From Aliiglaciecola sp. 3_MG-2023 (GTDB lineage: Bacteria > Pseudomonadota > Gammaproteobacteria > Enterobacterales > Alteromonadaceae), in contig NZ_JAUORV010000012.1 of the NCBI RefSeq assembly GCF_030548205.1, forward strand, positions 62,001 through 126,000: a stretch of 64,000 nucleotides of DNA, read 5' to 3'. The first letter of the stretch is position 1, and each line of letters starts with the position of its first letter. The position numbers and the translations under genes are program-made. Positions 36,851 to 45,920 of this stretch are shown here, one piece after another. The notes beneath the pieces were generated by a model. It saw nothing but the letters and a program-made list of their open reading frames with translations, was not told the DNA's origin and ran no database searches.

Positions 36851-37780
36851 TTAAAGGGTCTTGCATTTAAACCGCTCGATAGCTGCATTATATTCAGCGT
36901 CTAAATCAGCGACGATATCGGCTACAGATTCAATGGCACGACTGCGTCCTACACCTTGTCCTGCCGCCCAAATATCTTTCCAGCGTTTATTATCTCCTCC
37001 CCCTGAATAATCTCTTTTTACGCTATCTGCGAGGGTATCAGGGTCGAGTCCGGCTTTCTGCAAACTTGGTTTCAACCAGGATGCTTTTGTTCCCGTGATA
37101 GCTGCCGAGACCATAAGATCATCTGCATTTGCCGCTACTACCATCTCTTTATACTCTGCCTGAGCCATACTTTCTTTAGCAGGCAGAAATCGCGTCCCCA
37201 TATAAACAAAATCGGCACCTGCAGCGATAGCGCCAGCCACGCCGCTGCCGTCAGAAATACCGCCGCCCACAGCAATATAGCCATCAAAAAACTCACGCAC
37301 CGCTGAAATAAAAGCAAAAGGCGAGAGTTGACCTGTATGACCACCCGCTCCGGCGCTAATACAGGCTAGTCCATCAACCCCGGCCTGGGCCGCTTTTTTG
37401 GCCAGCTTTAAATCCACCACATCGGCAAACACCATCCCACCATAAGACTTTACAGTCTCCATTACAGGTTTAGGTGAGCCCAGTGCTGTGATCACAATGG
37501 CCGGTTTATACTTAGCCACAAGTTTTAGCTCTTCTTCCAAACGGGTATAAGTTGAATGGGTAATTAAGTTCATTATCCAAGGTGCATCCTCATAGGTTAA
37601 AGCGCTGGATATTTTGCTCATCCACTTATCTAATTCTTCAATGGTGCGGGTGTTGGTAGACGGAAACGCGCCACTGATCCCAGCTTTACATGCTGCAATA
37701 ACCAATTCTGGACCTGAAACGAGAAACATAGGTGCGCAAAATACCGGTAATTTTAAATTTAACGTTTGAACTTCTTTCAT
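36851..37780 (-). CDS. Nitronate monooxygenase-like FMN enzyme
   Basis: 309 residues, a TIM-barrel flavoprotein of the NMO/2-nitropropane dioxygenase family. SAGAGGHTGQLSPF holds the conserved histidine near residue 142, and AVGGGISDGSGVAGAIAAGA and FVYMGTRFL form the FMN phosphate site. Enzymes of this family are often recruited in degradation of terpenoids and fatty-acid analogues, with unknown real substrates, or detoxify propionate-3-nitronate. It is in the same orientation as the CaiB and thiolase genes and 118 bases after the latter. Confidence 0.82.
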   Translation of the reverse strand: MKEVQTLNLKLPVFCAPMFLVSGPELVIAACKAGISGAFPSTNTRTIEELDKWMSKISSALTYEDAPWIMNLITHSTYTRLEEELKLVAKYKPAIVITALGSPKPVMETVKSYGGMVFADVVDLKLAKKAAQAGVDGLACISAGAGGHTGQLSPFAFISAVREFFDGYIAVGGGISDGSGVAGAIAAGADFVYMGTRFLPAKESMAQAEYKEMVVAANADDLMVSAAITGTKASWLKPSLQKAGLDPDTLADSVKRDYSGGGDNKRWKDIWAAGQGVGRSRAIESVADIVADLDAEYNAAIERFKCKTL

Positions 37781-37898
37781 TTATAGCATTCTCTTATTTG
37801 TATTTTTAGCCAGTTCACTTATTGCTTCGTTCCGCCTTTGAAATAAGCTTTTTCCTTAAATCTTGGAGGTAGAATGCAGATGGATATCAAAAGTGTAT

Positions 37899-39119
37899 TT
37901 ACACTTTCTCCAACACAGTTACGGTCGTGACTCCTTCTTCAACACCGAGGAACCCTCCGCCATTTTCTGCCACCCCAATACGCGCTCCTTCCACTTGTCT
38001 TGGGCCAGCCTCTGCTCGCAATTGGCTGGTTAACTCGTAAAGTTGGGCGATACCCGTTGCACCAACAGGATGCCCTTTAGCAAGCAGTCCTCCAGATGGG
38101 TTAACGGGTACTCTGCCACCAATCTTGAAGTCTCCTTTTCGTAAAGCCGCCCCCACCTCACCTTGCTCACACAAGCCTAAATTTTCAATTTGTACCAACG
38201 TCGAAAACGCCGTGGCATCATGAACCTCAATAACATCAATATCTTTAGGGTCAATTCCGGCTTGCTGGTAAGCAAGTTGTGCCCCCCTGCGACTAATGTG
38301 ATGGGCATAATCAAATTTGTCTCGTGTAATCGTGCTCAAAAGCGCCAATGAACGAATTCTAACCGCCCGTGACAAACCAATTTGTTTTAGAACCCTTTCG
38401 CTACATAGAACCATTGCAGAAGAACCATCACTAACAGGTGCGCACATAGCACGGGTAAAGGGTTGAACGATACTTTTATCCGCTAGCACCTGGTCAACGC
38501 TAAAGGGAGTGCGGTACTGTGCATTGGGGTTATGTTGTCCATGGCAGTGGGTATTGGCTGCAATACGAGCAAAATCTTCCTGAGTTGAGCCAAAACTATC
38601 CATGTGCACCCGCGCTTGAGCGGCATACAAGTCCATAAACAAACTGCGGTCGGGTCCGGGTTTTTCCCCGCCGATGGATACAATATAATCGAGTACACTT
38701 TGTTGGTCATGGATATCAGTACCACCAGCAAATGCAGCGGCCACTTTCTCGGGTCGATCTTTGTAAACCATTTTTTCAGTACCAACCACCAAGGCGATAT
38801 CGAGCATGCCAGCTTTTATTGCTGTCATCGCCTGGTGCACCGCAGTGGAACCAGATGCACACGCATTTTCTACATTGATAATGGGGATCCCTTCAATCCC
38901 TGCAGCACGCAACGCAATTTGCCCTCGAATGGTATTCTGCCCTTCCAACATTTGCTGCCGGGTATTCGAAAACCATGCGCCTTGCACTGCTTGTTTGTCG
39001 ATACCTGCATCCTTCAGGGCGGCCTCCACTGATTGAGTGGTTAATGACTTAACACTCTGTTCAATGTGTTTACCAAAAGGCGTCATTGAGGCCCCAACAA
39101 TGTACACACTTGGGCTCAT
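37899..39119 (-). CDS. Thiolase-family (SCP-x-like) acyltransferase 2
   Basis: 406 residues. VENACASGSTA (cysteine near 88) and AKGHPVGATGIAQ (histidine near 350) are conserved; the C-terminal box is NGGGFLGVEEG without the second catalytic cysteine, as in SCP-x or lipid-transfer thiolases. It starts 4 bases inside the aldehyde dehydrogenase gene, so the two are translationally coupled. With the thiolase at 33064 this gives two SCP-x-like enzymes in one island, suggesting more than one cleavage step or two substrate sizes. Confidence 0.82.
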   Translation of the reverse strand: MSPSVYIVGASMTPFGKHIEQSVKSLTTQSVEAALKDAGIDKQAVQGAWFSNTRQQMLEGQNTIRGQIALRAAGIEGIPIINVENACASGSTAVHQAMTAIKAGMLDIALVVGTEKMVYKDRPEKVAAAFAGGTDIHDQQSVLDYIVSIGGEKPGPDRSLFMDLYAAQARVHMDSFGSTQEDFARIAANTHCHGQHNPNAQYRTPFSVDQVLADKSIVQPFTRAMCAPVSDGSSAMVLCSERVLKQIGLSRAVRIRSLALLSTITRDKFDYAHHISRRGAQLAYQQAGIDPKDIDVIEVHDATAFSTLVQIENLGLCEQGEVGAALRKGDFKIGGRVPVNPSGGLLAKGHPVGATGIAQLYELTSQLRAEAGPRQVEGARIGVAENGGGFLGVEEGVTTVTVLEKV

Positions 39120-40825
39120 GCTGCCCCCTCAGAAATCGGTCGACGTCGTTGGGCAATGCGAAATCGAGAAGCCACAAAAGACAGATCTGCTAAACACGCA
39201 TTTCCTGCAGGATTCAATCCTGTTACGTGATAATCACTGTAGGCTGCTGCAAAATTGATCCACATAGCACCGGTGAGATTGATTGTTAAGTTTGCGCCAA
39301 CTTGTGCATACTCATCGACCCAGCGATGAATAAAATCTTCATCGGTTGAATACAAATAACATGAAATGGTGCCCCGGGTGCGTGCCAGTTCAGTGGCTTC
39401 GTGGGCGGCATCATCGCCGCTTTGTGCCGCAACAATAAATAATACGGGACCAAAGCGTTCTTCTGAGTACATTTGTTTGTGAGCAGATGTAGTGGAGATC
39501 ACAAGTGGCGTGAGTGTTCGTGCATTAGGAAAATCAGGATGAGGATATGCTTCCCCGTGCCGTAAGATTGGTAAACCATGTTTGTTTGCCATTGCTTCAG
39601 CTTCTTCGACAACATCAAGACTAACTTGCCCTTGAATGGCTCCCATTATACCCGCGGCGAGTTTAGGGTCGTGGCCAATGGCATCAATTTCATTCACAAG
39701 GGTTTGTGCCACCTGCTCAAAACTGGCATGGCCATCTGCTGTTTTAATACCATCTTTAGGCACATATACGACTTGCGGACTGGTGCACATTTGCGCCGAA
39801 AATAAACTCGTCGCTCGGGCAATGGCACGCATGGATTCAGCTAAATTGTCTACCGACTCCACAACCACGCTGTTTACTCCCGCCGTTTCGGTATAGAGCA
39901 GCTTGCGAGTCACAGTGCTTTCCAAATAATGACCGAAACGAGGACTGCCAGTAAAATCGATGATCTGCACATCAGGGTGTTTAATATAGTGTTGTGCAAC
40001 AGGCTCAGCCAACGTATCGGCCGCCAGAGTGACTAAATTTGGGTCAAACCCAAATTCCGCTAAAGTAGCGCGACAGGTTTCAACCACAATTGCCATGGGT
40101 AAAATAGCGATAGGATGCGGTTTAACCACGACCGGATTGCCGGTGGCTAAGCTGGCGAACATAGCTGGATATGCGTTCCAGGTGGGGAATGATGCACAAC
40201 AAATTACTAATCCAATCCCCCTGGGCACGAGTGTATAAGTTTTGTCTAGATTCACTTCTTCGCGACCGAAGGTTCTATGGTATTGGGCGCTCGGCGTAAC
40301 ATTATCCATTGCAATAGCGGCGTAAGCTAAGGCTTCAATACCGCGATCCAAGGCATTAGGACCTGAACCACTAAAAGCTTGGGTATAACTTTGCCCAGCC
40401 ACATGCATGACCGAGTGTACCATTTCGAAATTTCTGTCGTACATGCGCTGCGCAATTTCCAGGCATAATGCCACCCGTAAATCAGGGCTTGCTTTTGCCC
40501 AACTCGCCATGGCCCTTTTTGCTGATCCAATGATGTTTTCTGGTTCACAAAGTGGGTATGTGATCCCCAGCTTCTGTTGAGTAAAAGGTGAAACTTCCTC
40601 ACCTGCCCAACCTTTAATTCCGGGCAGATCCAGTGTAAAAGGTTGATTCAGATGCGCCGTAAATGCGGCTTTTCCTAAACTCGGCTTTTCCGGACCATGT
40701 ATTTTGGTCGAAGGTGAGTCTTTGAATGGACTCCAGCTTTTCCGAGTTTTGACAGCCTCTCTGGCCTGCTCTAGGGTAGTTTGATGCTTTGCGATAATAT
40801 CAATTGATGTTTGCTGTTCATTCAT
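39116..40825 (-). CDS. PaaN-like aldehyde dehydrogenase
   Basis: 569 residues, longer than common aldehyde dehydrogenases (~480-500), with an N-terminal extension and pattern like proteins named PaaN. The catalytic cysteine is in SAQMCTSPQ (~340), a glutamate in TETAG (~308), and ITYPLCEPENII near residue 90 is seen in the PaaN group. It could oxidise an aldehyde made by the oxygenase to its acid. It lies 3 bases after thiolase 3 and overlaps the next gene by 4 bases. No other phenylacetate (paa) gene is in the window, so a phenylacetate pathway is not supported. Confidence 0.75.
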   Translation of the reverse strand: MNEQQTSIDIIAKHQTTLEQAREAVKTRKSWSPFKDSPSTKIHGPEKPSLGKAAFTAHLNQPFTLDLPGIKGWAGEEVSPFTQQKLGITYPLCEPENIIGSAKRAMASWAKASPDLRVALCLEIAQRMYDRNFEMVHSVMHVAGQSYTQAFSGSGPNALDRGIEALAYAAIAMDNVTPSAQYHRTFGREEVNLDKTYTLVPRGIGLVICCASFPTWNAYPAMFASLATGNPVVVKPHPIAILPMAIVVETCRATLAEFGFDPNLVTLAADTLAEPVAQHYIKHPDVQIIDFTGSPRFGHYLESTVTRKLLYTETAGVNSVVVESVDNLAESMRAIARATSLFSAQMCTSPQVVYVPKDGIKTADGHASFEQVAQTLVNEIDAIGHDPKLAAGIMGAIQGQVSLDVVEEAEAMANKHGLPILRHGEAYPHPDFPNARTLTPLVISTTSAHKQMYSEERFGPVLFIVAAQSGDDAAHEATELARTRGTISCYLYSTDEDFIHRWVDEYAQVGANLTINLTGAMWINFAAAYSDYHVTGLNPAGNACLADLSFVASRFRIAQRRRPISEGAA

Positions 40826-40828
40826 TAC

Positions 40829-41977
40829 TTATTCCCCTAATCGTTCTACAATCATCGCACTGCCAATACCCGAAGCACCCGCTGCAACCACAAGACCATA
40901 TCGTCCCTTCGCAACATCTAAGGTGTCTAATAAGGTAGAGAGTAATATTGCCCCTGATGCCCCCAGAGGATGGCCTTTTGCTAAATGCCCCCCTGAAACA
41001 TTCACCTTGTCAGCAGACACATCAAAATCACGGATAAACTTGACGATGCTTACAGCGAACGCTTCCATGTATTCAATTCGATCCATGTCATTCAATGACA
41101 AACCTGAACGGCATAAAACTTTTTCCATAGCAGCGATACCCGCCGTTAACGACTCTGCGGGATCACCGCCAACTTCTGCACAAGCAACGATTCGTGCCCG
41201 AGGTGGCGCATCTAAGGCATCTTTAGTTCCCACCAAAGCTAAGCCCGCGCCGTCTGAAATCGGCGGTGCATGGGCAATAGTGTGGCGATGGTCGATATCC
41301 CTACCAAGTATGTCTTTATAGTATTTAGCGGCACCTGCAAAAGCAGGCGCTAGTGATGCCAATGACGCTTGAGTTCCAAGGTGCAAACACTCTTCATGGT
41401 TTAGGCCATTTACTGCAACTCGTGACGCCACTAGCCCGCTATCTTCTGCAGCTTTTGTGCGTTGTTGAGATCTCAGTGCGGCTTGATCAAGTTCTTCTCT
41501 GCTTATCCCTTGATCCTCTGCTAATCGATCTGCAGCAAGTGCAACCAATAAATAGCGACTGCGTAGAGGTAAACTTCGGTCAGTGTAAAAATCTGCTTTA
41601 TCCGCCATAAATGGAACACTAGACATCATCTCAACGCCTCCGGCCAAGACGGTTTGTGCTTGCCCAGAGTCAATCATTGCTGCGGCTTGAGAAACTGCGG
41701 TAAGTCCGGAGACACAAAAATTGTTGACTGAAAACGCTGTGGTGGAATCAGCTAAATTAGCTCGAAACTTCGATACCAATGCAATGTTTCCCCCTTGGGC
41801 ACCCACCTGGCCTACCGCTCCTAAAATCAACGCCTCTGGATTGATTTCAGTGGCGGTTCGTTGCTGAATCGCCGTCACTAGCTGAGACACAAGTTCGTCA
41901 GGCTTCATTGCTGCCAGCGCCCCGCCCTCTTTCCCTTTCGCTCTTGGGGTTCTTACTGCATCAAAAATATAAGCCAT
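40829..41977 (-). CDS. Acetyl-CoA acyltransferase (FadA-like) with altered active site
   Basis: 382 residues of degradative-thiolase form. The acyl-accepting cysteine is intact in VNNFCVSGL (~88) and the histidine in AKGHPLGASG (~340). The C-terminal box that normally reads CIGGG is here AAGASGIGSA, so the second catalytic cysteine appears to be alanine. The enzyme may therefore have weak or altered cleavage activity, or use another residue. First gene of the minus-strand set, with a 600-base upstream region. Acts presumably at the end of side-chain beta-oxidation. Confidence 0.82.
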   Translation of the reverse strand: MAYIFDAVRTPRAKGKEGGALAAMKPDELVSQLVTAIQQRTATEINPEALILGAVGQVGAQGGNIALVSKFRANLADSTTAFSVNNFCVSGLTAVSQAAAMIDSGQAQTVLAGGVEMMSSVPFMADKADFYTDRSLPLRSRYLLVALAADRLAEDQGISREELDQAALRSQQRTKAAEDSGLVASRVAVNGLNHEECLHLGTQASLASLAPAFAGAAKYYKDILGRDIDHRHTIAHAPPISDGAGLALVGTKDALDAPPRARIVACAEVGGDPAESLTAGIAAMEKVLCRSGLSLNDMDRIEYMEAFAVSIVKFIRDFDVSADKVNVSGGHLAKGHPLGASGAILLSTLLDTLDVAKGRYGLVVAAGASGIGSAMIVERLGE

Positions 41978-42614
41978 ATAGTGTTACCTCCTGCTTTCTA
42001 ACCCATTGAAACATCACCACAATCAATGTTTGTTTTAAATATCCAAGTAGTTGAATCATCATCACACAACTAAGTATATTTACGCAAGCTAAAATGTTAA
42101 TAATTTGTATATTTGAAATTTTCAGTTAATAAAAACCACATGAATATGGAATAGCAAGGAAGTTAAAAACCAAATTAGAAAAACGATTCAATATATAACT
42201 AAGGATAGTGCTAGAAGAGTCCAAAAGTAGATTTTTTTATAATTAAAACAGTTAACTATTATTTTAGTGATGTTTTATTTTGCTATCATGTAAGCTGTTT
42301 ATTTGCCAATCTAATAACCACTATTGAGCAAGTTAACCGGGTGATTTTTGTCAGAACAAGCGAGTTTGTGAATTGGAAAGATGGCATCCTTTGATAAGGT
42401 AAATGACTTATCATAATTTTCAAAAGAAAAATGAAATTGGTTTTAACTTGCAAGTTAAATACAATAAAACGCTACTTTTTGTGCAATAAATAATTTCACT
42501 CCCCCTTGAAACGCCCCCAACAGATTGTAGTTTGCATCATCTGCAAGTAGGGTATAACCTCAATTCTCGGCAGTGTTTGAGTAACACATACTAACTTTGG
42601 GACACGATAAACTT
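41978..42614. other. Long AT-rich divergent intergenic region
   Basis: No gene is seen. It separates the minus-strand catabolic set from the transglutaminase-like gene. Near the thiolase gene are two weak relatives of the ACTTGC motif on the minus strand: 42074-42089 (GCTTGCGTAAATATAC, 13 of 16) and 42032-42048 with one extra base. These may link this set to the HxlR regulon. The rest shows only AT-rich sequence. Confidence 0.5.
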
Positions 42615-43529
42615 ATGATACTGCGTATCGAGCACTTAACTCGTCATACATACTCAGGCCCAGTTAGTTTTTCAGGGCACAGTTTGTATCTTCACCCCGT
42701 TGAAGGCCATCAGAGGCGGGTTCATAGCTTTTCAATAGCAACAATACCGCCTGCACAACAAAGTTTTATCAGCGATGTTGAAGGCAATTCAGTGGTAAAA
42801 TGCAACTTTGGTCTTACGGAGTCGGACATCTTAGAATTTAAGACGGTTATTCATGTAGAGATTAATGATGATAACCCTTACGATTTCTTACTTGAGCCAT
42901 ATGCCATTGAATACCCTTTTGATTATCGAGGCGACGATCTGAGATCCTTAACTCCATATCGCTTAGGTGAAGACCAAGTTGATGAAAATGAATCTCAGGT
43001 GCTTAGCTGGTTTCAACAAGCAGTTCCCTCCCCGGCAAAACACCCAGATATTGTGCAGTTTTTAACGGATATTAACCAAGCCATTGGTCGCGACATAAGT
43101 TACGTGCGCAGAGATGAAGAAGGTATCCAAAGTCCAAATCTCACACTAGCGTCACGTTCAGGCTCGTGTCGAGATATGGCGATGCTATTTATTTCAGCCG
43201 TTCGTCAATTGGGGTTAGCCGCCAGGTTTGTGAGCGGGTATTTGTTTGATCCCCCATCATCCGAGGAAGGCAATCATAGTTTCAATCGCGCAGTGGGTTC
43301 AATGCATGCTTGGGCCGAAGTTTATTTACCCGGTGCGGGCTGGAAAGGTTTTGATCCGACTAATGGCATTTTGGCAAACAGCTTTTTTATACCTACTGCT
43401 GTTAGCCATAACCCAGATGTTATCGCACCTATCCAAGGTCATTATTTTTCTAAGCACAGCACTGAAGCCGTTTTAGATATTCAATTGCATATTGAAGAAG
43501 TAAATATTGCCGACATAAAGCCAGTTTAA
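42615..43529 (+). CDS. Transglutaminase-like cysteine-protease-fold protein
   Basis: About 304 residues from the ATG at 42615, which gives MILRIEHLTRHTYSGPV, the usual start of this family; a TTG at 42597 is less likely. An N-terminal beta domain is followed by a transglutaminase core with Cys in SGSCRDMAML, His in SMHAWAEVYL and Asp in GFDPTNG, a full triad. Such proteins are found widely in proteobacteria, often with unknown substrates. It is not close to any other gene. An inverted repeat follows its stop but is oriented as a terminator for the opposite gene. Confidence 0.85.
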   Translation: MILRIEHLTRHTYSGPVSFSGHSLYLHPVEGHQRRVHSFSIATIPPAQQSFISDVEGNSVVKCNFGLTESDILEFKTVIHVEINDDNPYDFLLEPYAIEYPFDYRGDDLRSLTPYRLGEDQVDENESQVLSWFQQAVPSPAKHPDIVQFLTDINQAIGRDISYVRRDEEGIQSPNLTLASRSGSCRDMAMLFISAVRQLGLAARFVSGYLFDPPSSEEGNHSFNRAVGSMHAWAEVYLPGAGWKGFDPTNGILANSFFIPTAVSHNPDVIAPIQGHYFSKHSTEAVLDIQLHIEEVNIADIKPV

Positions 43530-43540
43530 TCCTCAAAAAA

Positions 43541-43574
43541 ATCAGCTAATAACCTTAGCCGGCTATTAGCTGAT
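43541..43574 (-). terminator. Rho-independent terminator of the metallophosphoesterase gene
   Basis: On the minus strand, an 11-bp stem ATCAGCTAATA/TATTAGCTGAT with a 12-base loop is followed by a run of T (the plus strand shows AAAAAAA at 43535-43541). It lies just after the minus-strand stop at 43589. For the plus-strand gene it lacks a T-tract. Confidence 0.75.
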
Positions 43575-43588
43575 AAACAACAACAGAT

Positions 43589-45532
43589 TTATTCGATGGA
43601 AAACTCATCAAATAACTGAACATCAGAATTCAGATTAGTTGGGTCAAACACATAACTTTGCACAGTTCCCGTGCCGGTATCCAAAATAGAGAAGACCGAT
43701 AAGGTATTGCTCGTTACAAATGGTAAATTTGGATAGTCTTCATTTTCCAAACTCATAGGACTAAACACGGTGGGGAAACTCATAACGCGATCTTGTGGGT
43801 CGCCATTGGGTGGATAATCTTCAATAGCCCAGCGAGGATTTGCTGAATTCACATCAGCCCAAAAATCCGCATAACTGGAACGTACATCTCTGGTATACAC
43901 ACCGCTACTATCCACATAATAAGCACCGTAGGAATTACCCACGTTCGAGCTTTCTAAATAGTGTAAATCTTCAACCTGAGCACGATTCCATAAGTGTGAG
44001 TGCCCGATGTGAACTAAATCAACACCATTTTCCAACAATAAAGGTTCAATATCATTTAACCAGACATCTTGATCAAGTGGGTATTGATAACGCACCTCAC
44101 TGACATTTGCTAGCATGGGTTCAACGTCATTGGTCCAGGTATCCGCACTCAAAGGAAAGGTGAATTCAGTAATAGATTCATTCCCTTGGGTATCGGTTTC
44201 CACTAGTTGCATAACGGGTTGAGATAATACTGGAACGGTATTGTCACCTAAACCAAATACCCCTTGGTGGGCCATAACCACTTTGTATTTTGCATTTTTA
44301 AACGCATCCGTTTCCATAACTGATTCTAACCATGCATATTGGTCAGAATCTTTATCAAAGCGTTCAAATAAAAACTCACCAAAGCCCCATTGAGAAGGGT
44401 CTTCTAAGGTACTCAAACCCTCTACAAATTTCGATTTACTGGCACCAGACACACTCCAAGAGCGCCATATTCTTGATACATTCATGGAAATAATAAATAC
44501 GTCACCAAATGCTGTAGCGTAGTATTCTTCACCGCCCTGGCCATCGTCAGGAAAAGAGAAAATATCTAAGAAGCTCGTTTGGTTGTGTGATTGATCAGCA
44601 ATCCATTGGGCTTTAATGTCTGCATCATCCGTTGGGTTAACGTCGGCTTTAACTTGCTCGTAGGCGGCTTCTGCATACCATGCAGGTTGCGGATCATTGA
44701 AGCTACCATTGAGAGAATAATCATCTTCAGTAGGATTATATCGGCCCATAACTTCATGGTTACCTATGGTGCCAAACAACGGTGAATGTTGCAGAATTTC
44801 ACCTCCATTGTATGGGAAGCCAGGTAGGTATTTTTGATAGTGGCCTTGCAGCGCAGGGAAGAAACCAGGCGCGTTATCTTTTGCTTGGTCAAACCATTCT
44901 GAAGCGCGGTCTGGTACATTTACAAAATCCCCGGCGAACAAAACCGCATCAGGTGTACCTACAGTTTCAACCACCTTTTGGTAGTTAGCTACAACGTTCT
45001 TTTTTGACTGCAAATCAGACGTTAATAGGATTTTTAACGGTGCATCTTTTGCTGGCGCTGGCGCTAATGTAAAAGTATCACTAGCAAATACAAAACCATC
45101 CTCATCTGTACTCGATACTGAATAGTCTAGTCGTACACCTTGGGTCAACCCTTCTGCAGTCGCTTCGTGGCGATAAACCGAACGATAGCCCACGGCATCA
45201 TAGGTTTTACCAAACTGTTGAGAGGAAGCATCTTCCATCATGCGGCTTAACTGGGTAGTGGTCACATCAGAGGTAGTAGCGTCACCATAAGTCAAAGTGT
45301 GTGCAGAACCTTCAAAATTAGTGAACCACACTACATTGACTGAACTATCAGTTGGAACTTGTAGGAATGGGTCAGTTAACATGGTGTGCTCTGCATTCAC
45401 CATTACAGGGACTTCTACAGGCACTTCAACTGGTACTTCAACCTCAATAATTTTGTCGTCATCACAGGCACTAAGACCCGCTACAAGACAAAGTAACCCT
45501 AGCGAACGTGAGTTCGAAAACGTTGTTTTCAT
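43589..45532 (-). CDS. Lipoprotein metallophosphoesterase (purple acid phosphatase-like)
   Basis: 647 residues. A lipobox LSAC at the end of a short signal segment is followed by acidic residues (CDDD) and a repeat of VEVP units, a flexible linker. A fibronectin-like region (about 50-150) is followed by the phosphoesterase domain with SDLQSKK, GDFVN, GTIGNHEVM, MAHQGVFG and HIGHSHLW, the metal ligands in the usual order. It should be an outer-membrane or periplasm-facing enzyme releasing phosphate from organic esters. No Pho box that I can identify is in the gap before it. Confidence 0.85.
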   Translation of the reverse strand: MKTTFSNSRSLGLLCLVAGLSACDDDKIIEVEVPVEVPVEVPVMVNAEHTMLTDPFLQVPTDSSVNVVWFTNFEGSAHTLTYGDATTSDVTTTQLSRMMEDASSQQFGKTYDAVGYRSVYRHEATAEGLTQGVRLDYSVSSTDEDGFVFASDTFTLAPAPAKDAPLKILLTSDLQSKKNVVANYQKVVETVGTPDAVLFAGDFVNVPDRASEWFDQAKDNAPGFFPALQGHYQKYLPGFPYNGGEILQHSPLFGTIGNHEVMGRYNPTEDDYSLNGSFNDPQPAWYAEAAYEQVKADVNPTDDADIKAQWIADQSHNQTSFLDIFSFPDDGQGGEEYYATAFGDVFIISMNVSRIWRSWSVSGASKSKFVEGLSTLEDPSQWGFGEFLFERFDKDSDQYAWLESVMETDAFKNAKYKVVMAHQGVFGLGDNTVPVLSQPVMQLVETDTQGNESITEFTFPLSADTWTNDVEPMLANVSEVRYQYPLDQDVWLNDIEPLLLENGVDLVHIGHSHLWNRAQVEDLHYLESSNVGNSYGAYYVDSSGVYTRDVRSSYADFWADVNSANPRWAIEDYPPNGDPQDRVMSFPTVFSPMSLENEDYPNLPFVTSNTLSVFSILDTGTGTVQSYVFDPTNLNSDVQLFDEFSIE

Positions 45533-45920
45533 TGTAATTATCCCTTCAGATATGAGTTATTTTTTATTTTACGCAAGGTAACCTCAGCCTAAACTGGAAT
45601 TGGTATACTTGTTGAACATCATGACAAAACACGAAAAATCAGCACAAAACCCACAACGACGAGTGCGTTTTTAATTCACTATTTTTAATAGAAAGTTTGA
45701 TTTAGCGTGTGACGTTTAGAATGTGCTTAAACAGCGCGGGGGAAAAACTAGCAGCGAAAAACGACAAATATATTACAAATACAAAGTGTGATAAAAACTT
45801 CATAAAACCGAAACATTGTATCCTGTTATTCACCTCATTCCTTATCAAAAAAGACTATACATCTAATTTAATTGAGTATTTTTAGCCTACAGTGAGAAAA
45901 TAGAAGTATTGCTGAATACG
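45533..45920. other. Intergenic region between phosphoesterase and LuxR genes
   Basis: 388 bases, AT-rich, without a recognisable gene. It must hold the promoter of the phosphoesterase gene and the end of the LuxR transcript. I see no strong hairpin or repeat. Confidence 0.5.

Noticed and set aside
38604-39032. 142-codon open frame opposite the thiolase 2 gene
   Set aside because: It lies wholly antisense to a well-supported thiolase gene; its composition follows the codon pattern of that gene.
39116-40825. Phenylacetate degradation locus, from the PaaN-like protein
   Set aside because: No other paa gene is present; the PaaN-like form of aldehyde dehydrogenase alone does not define that pathway.
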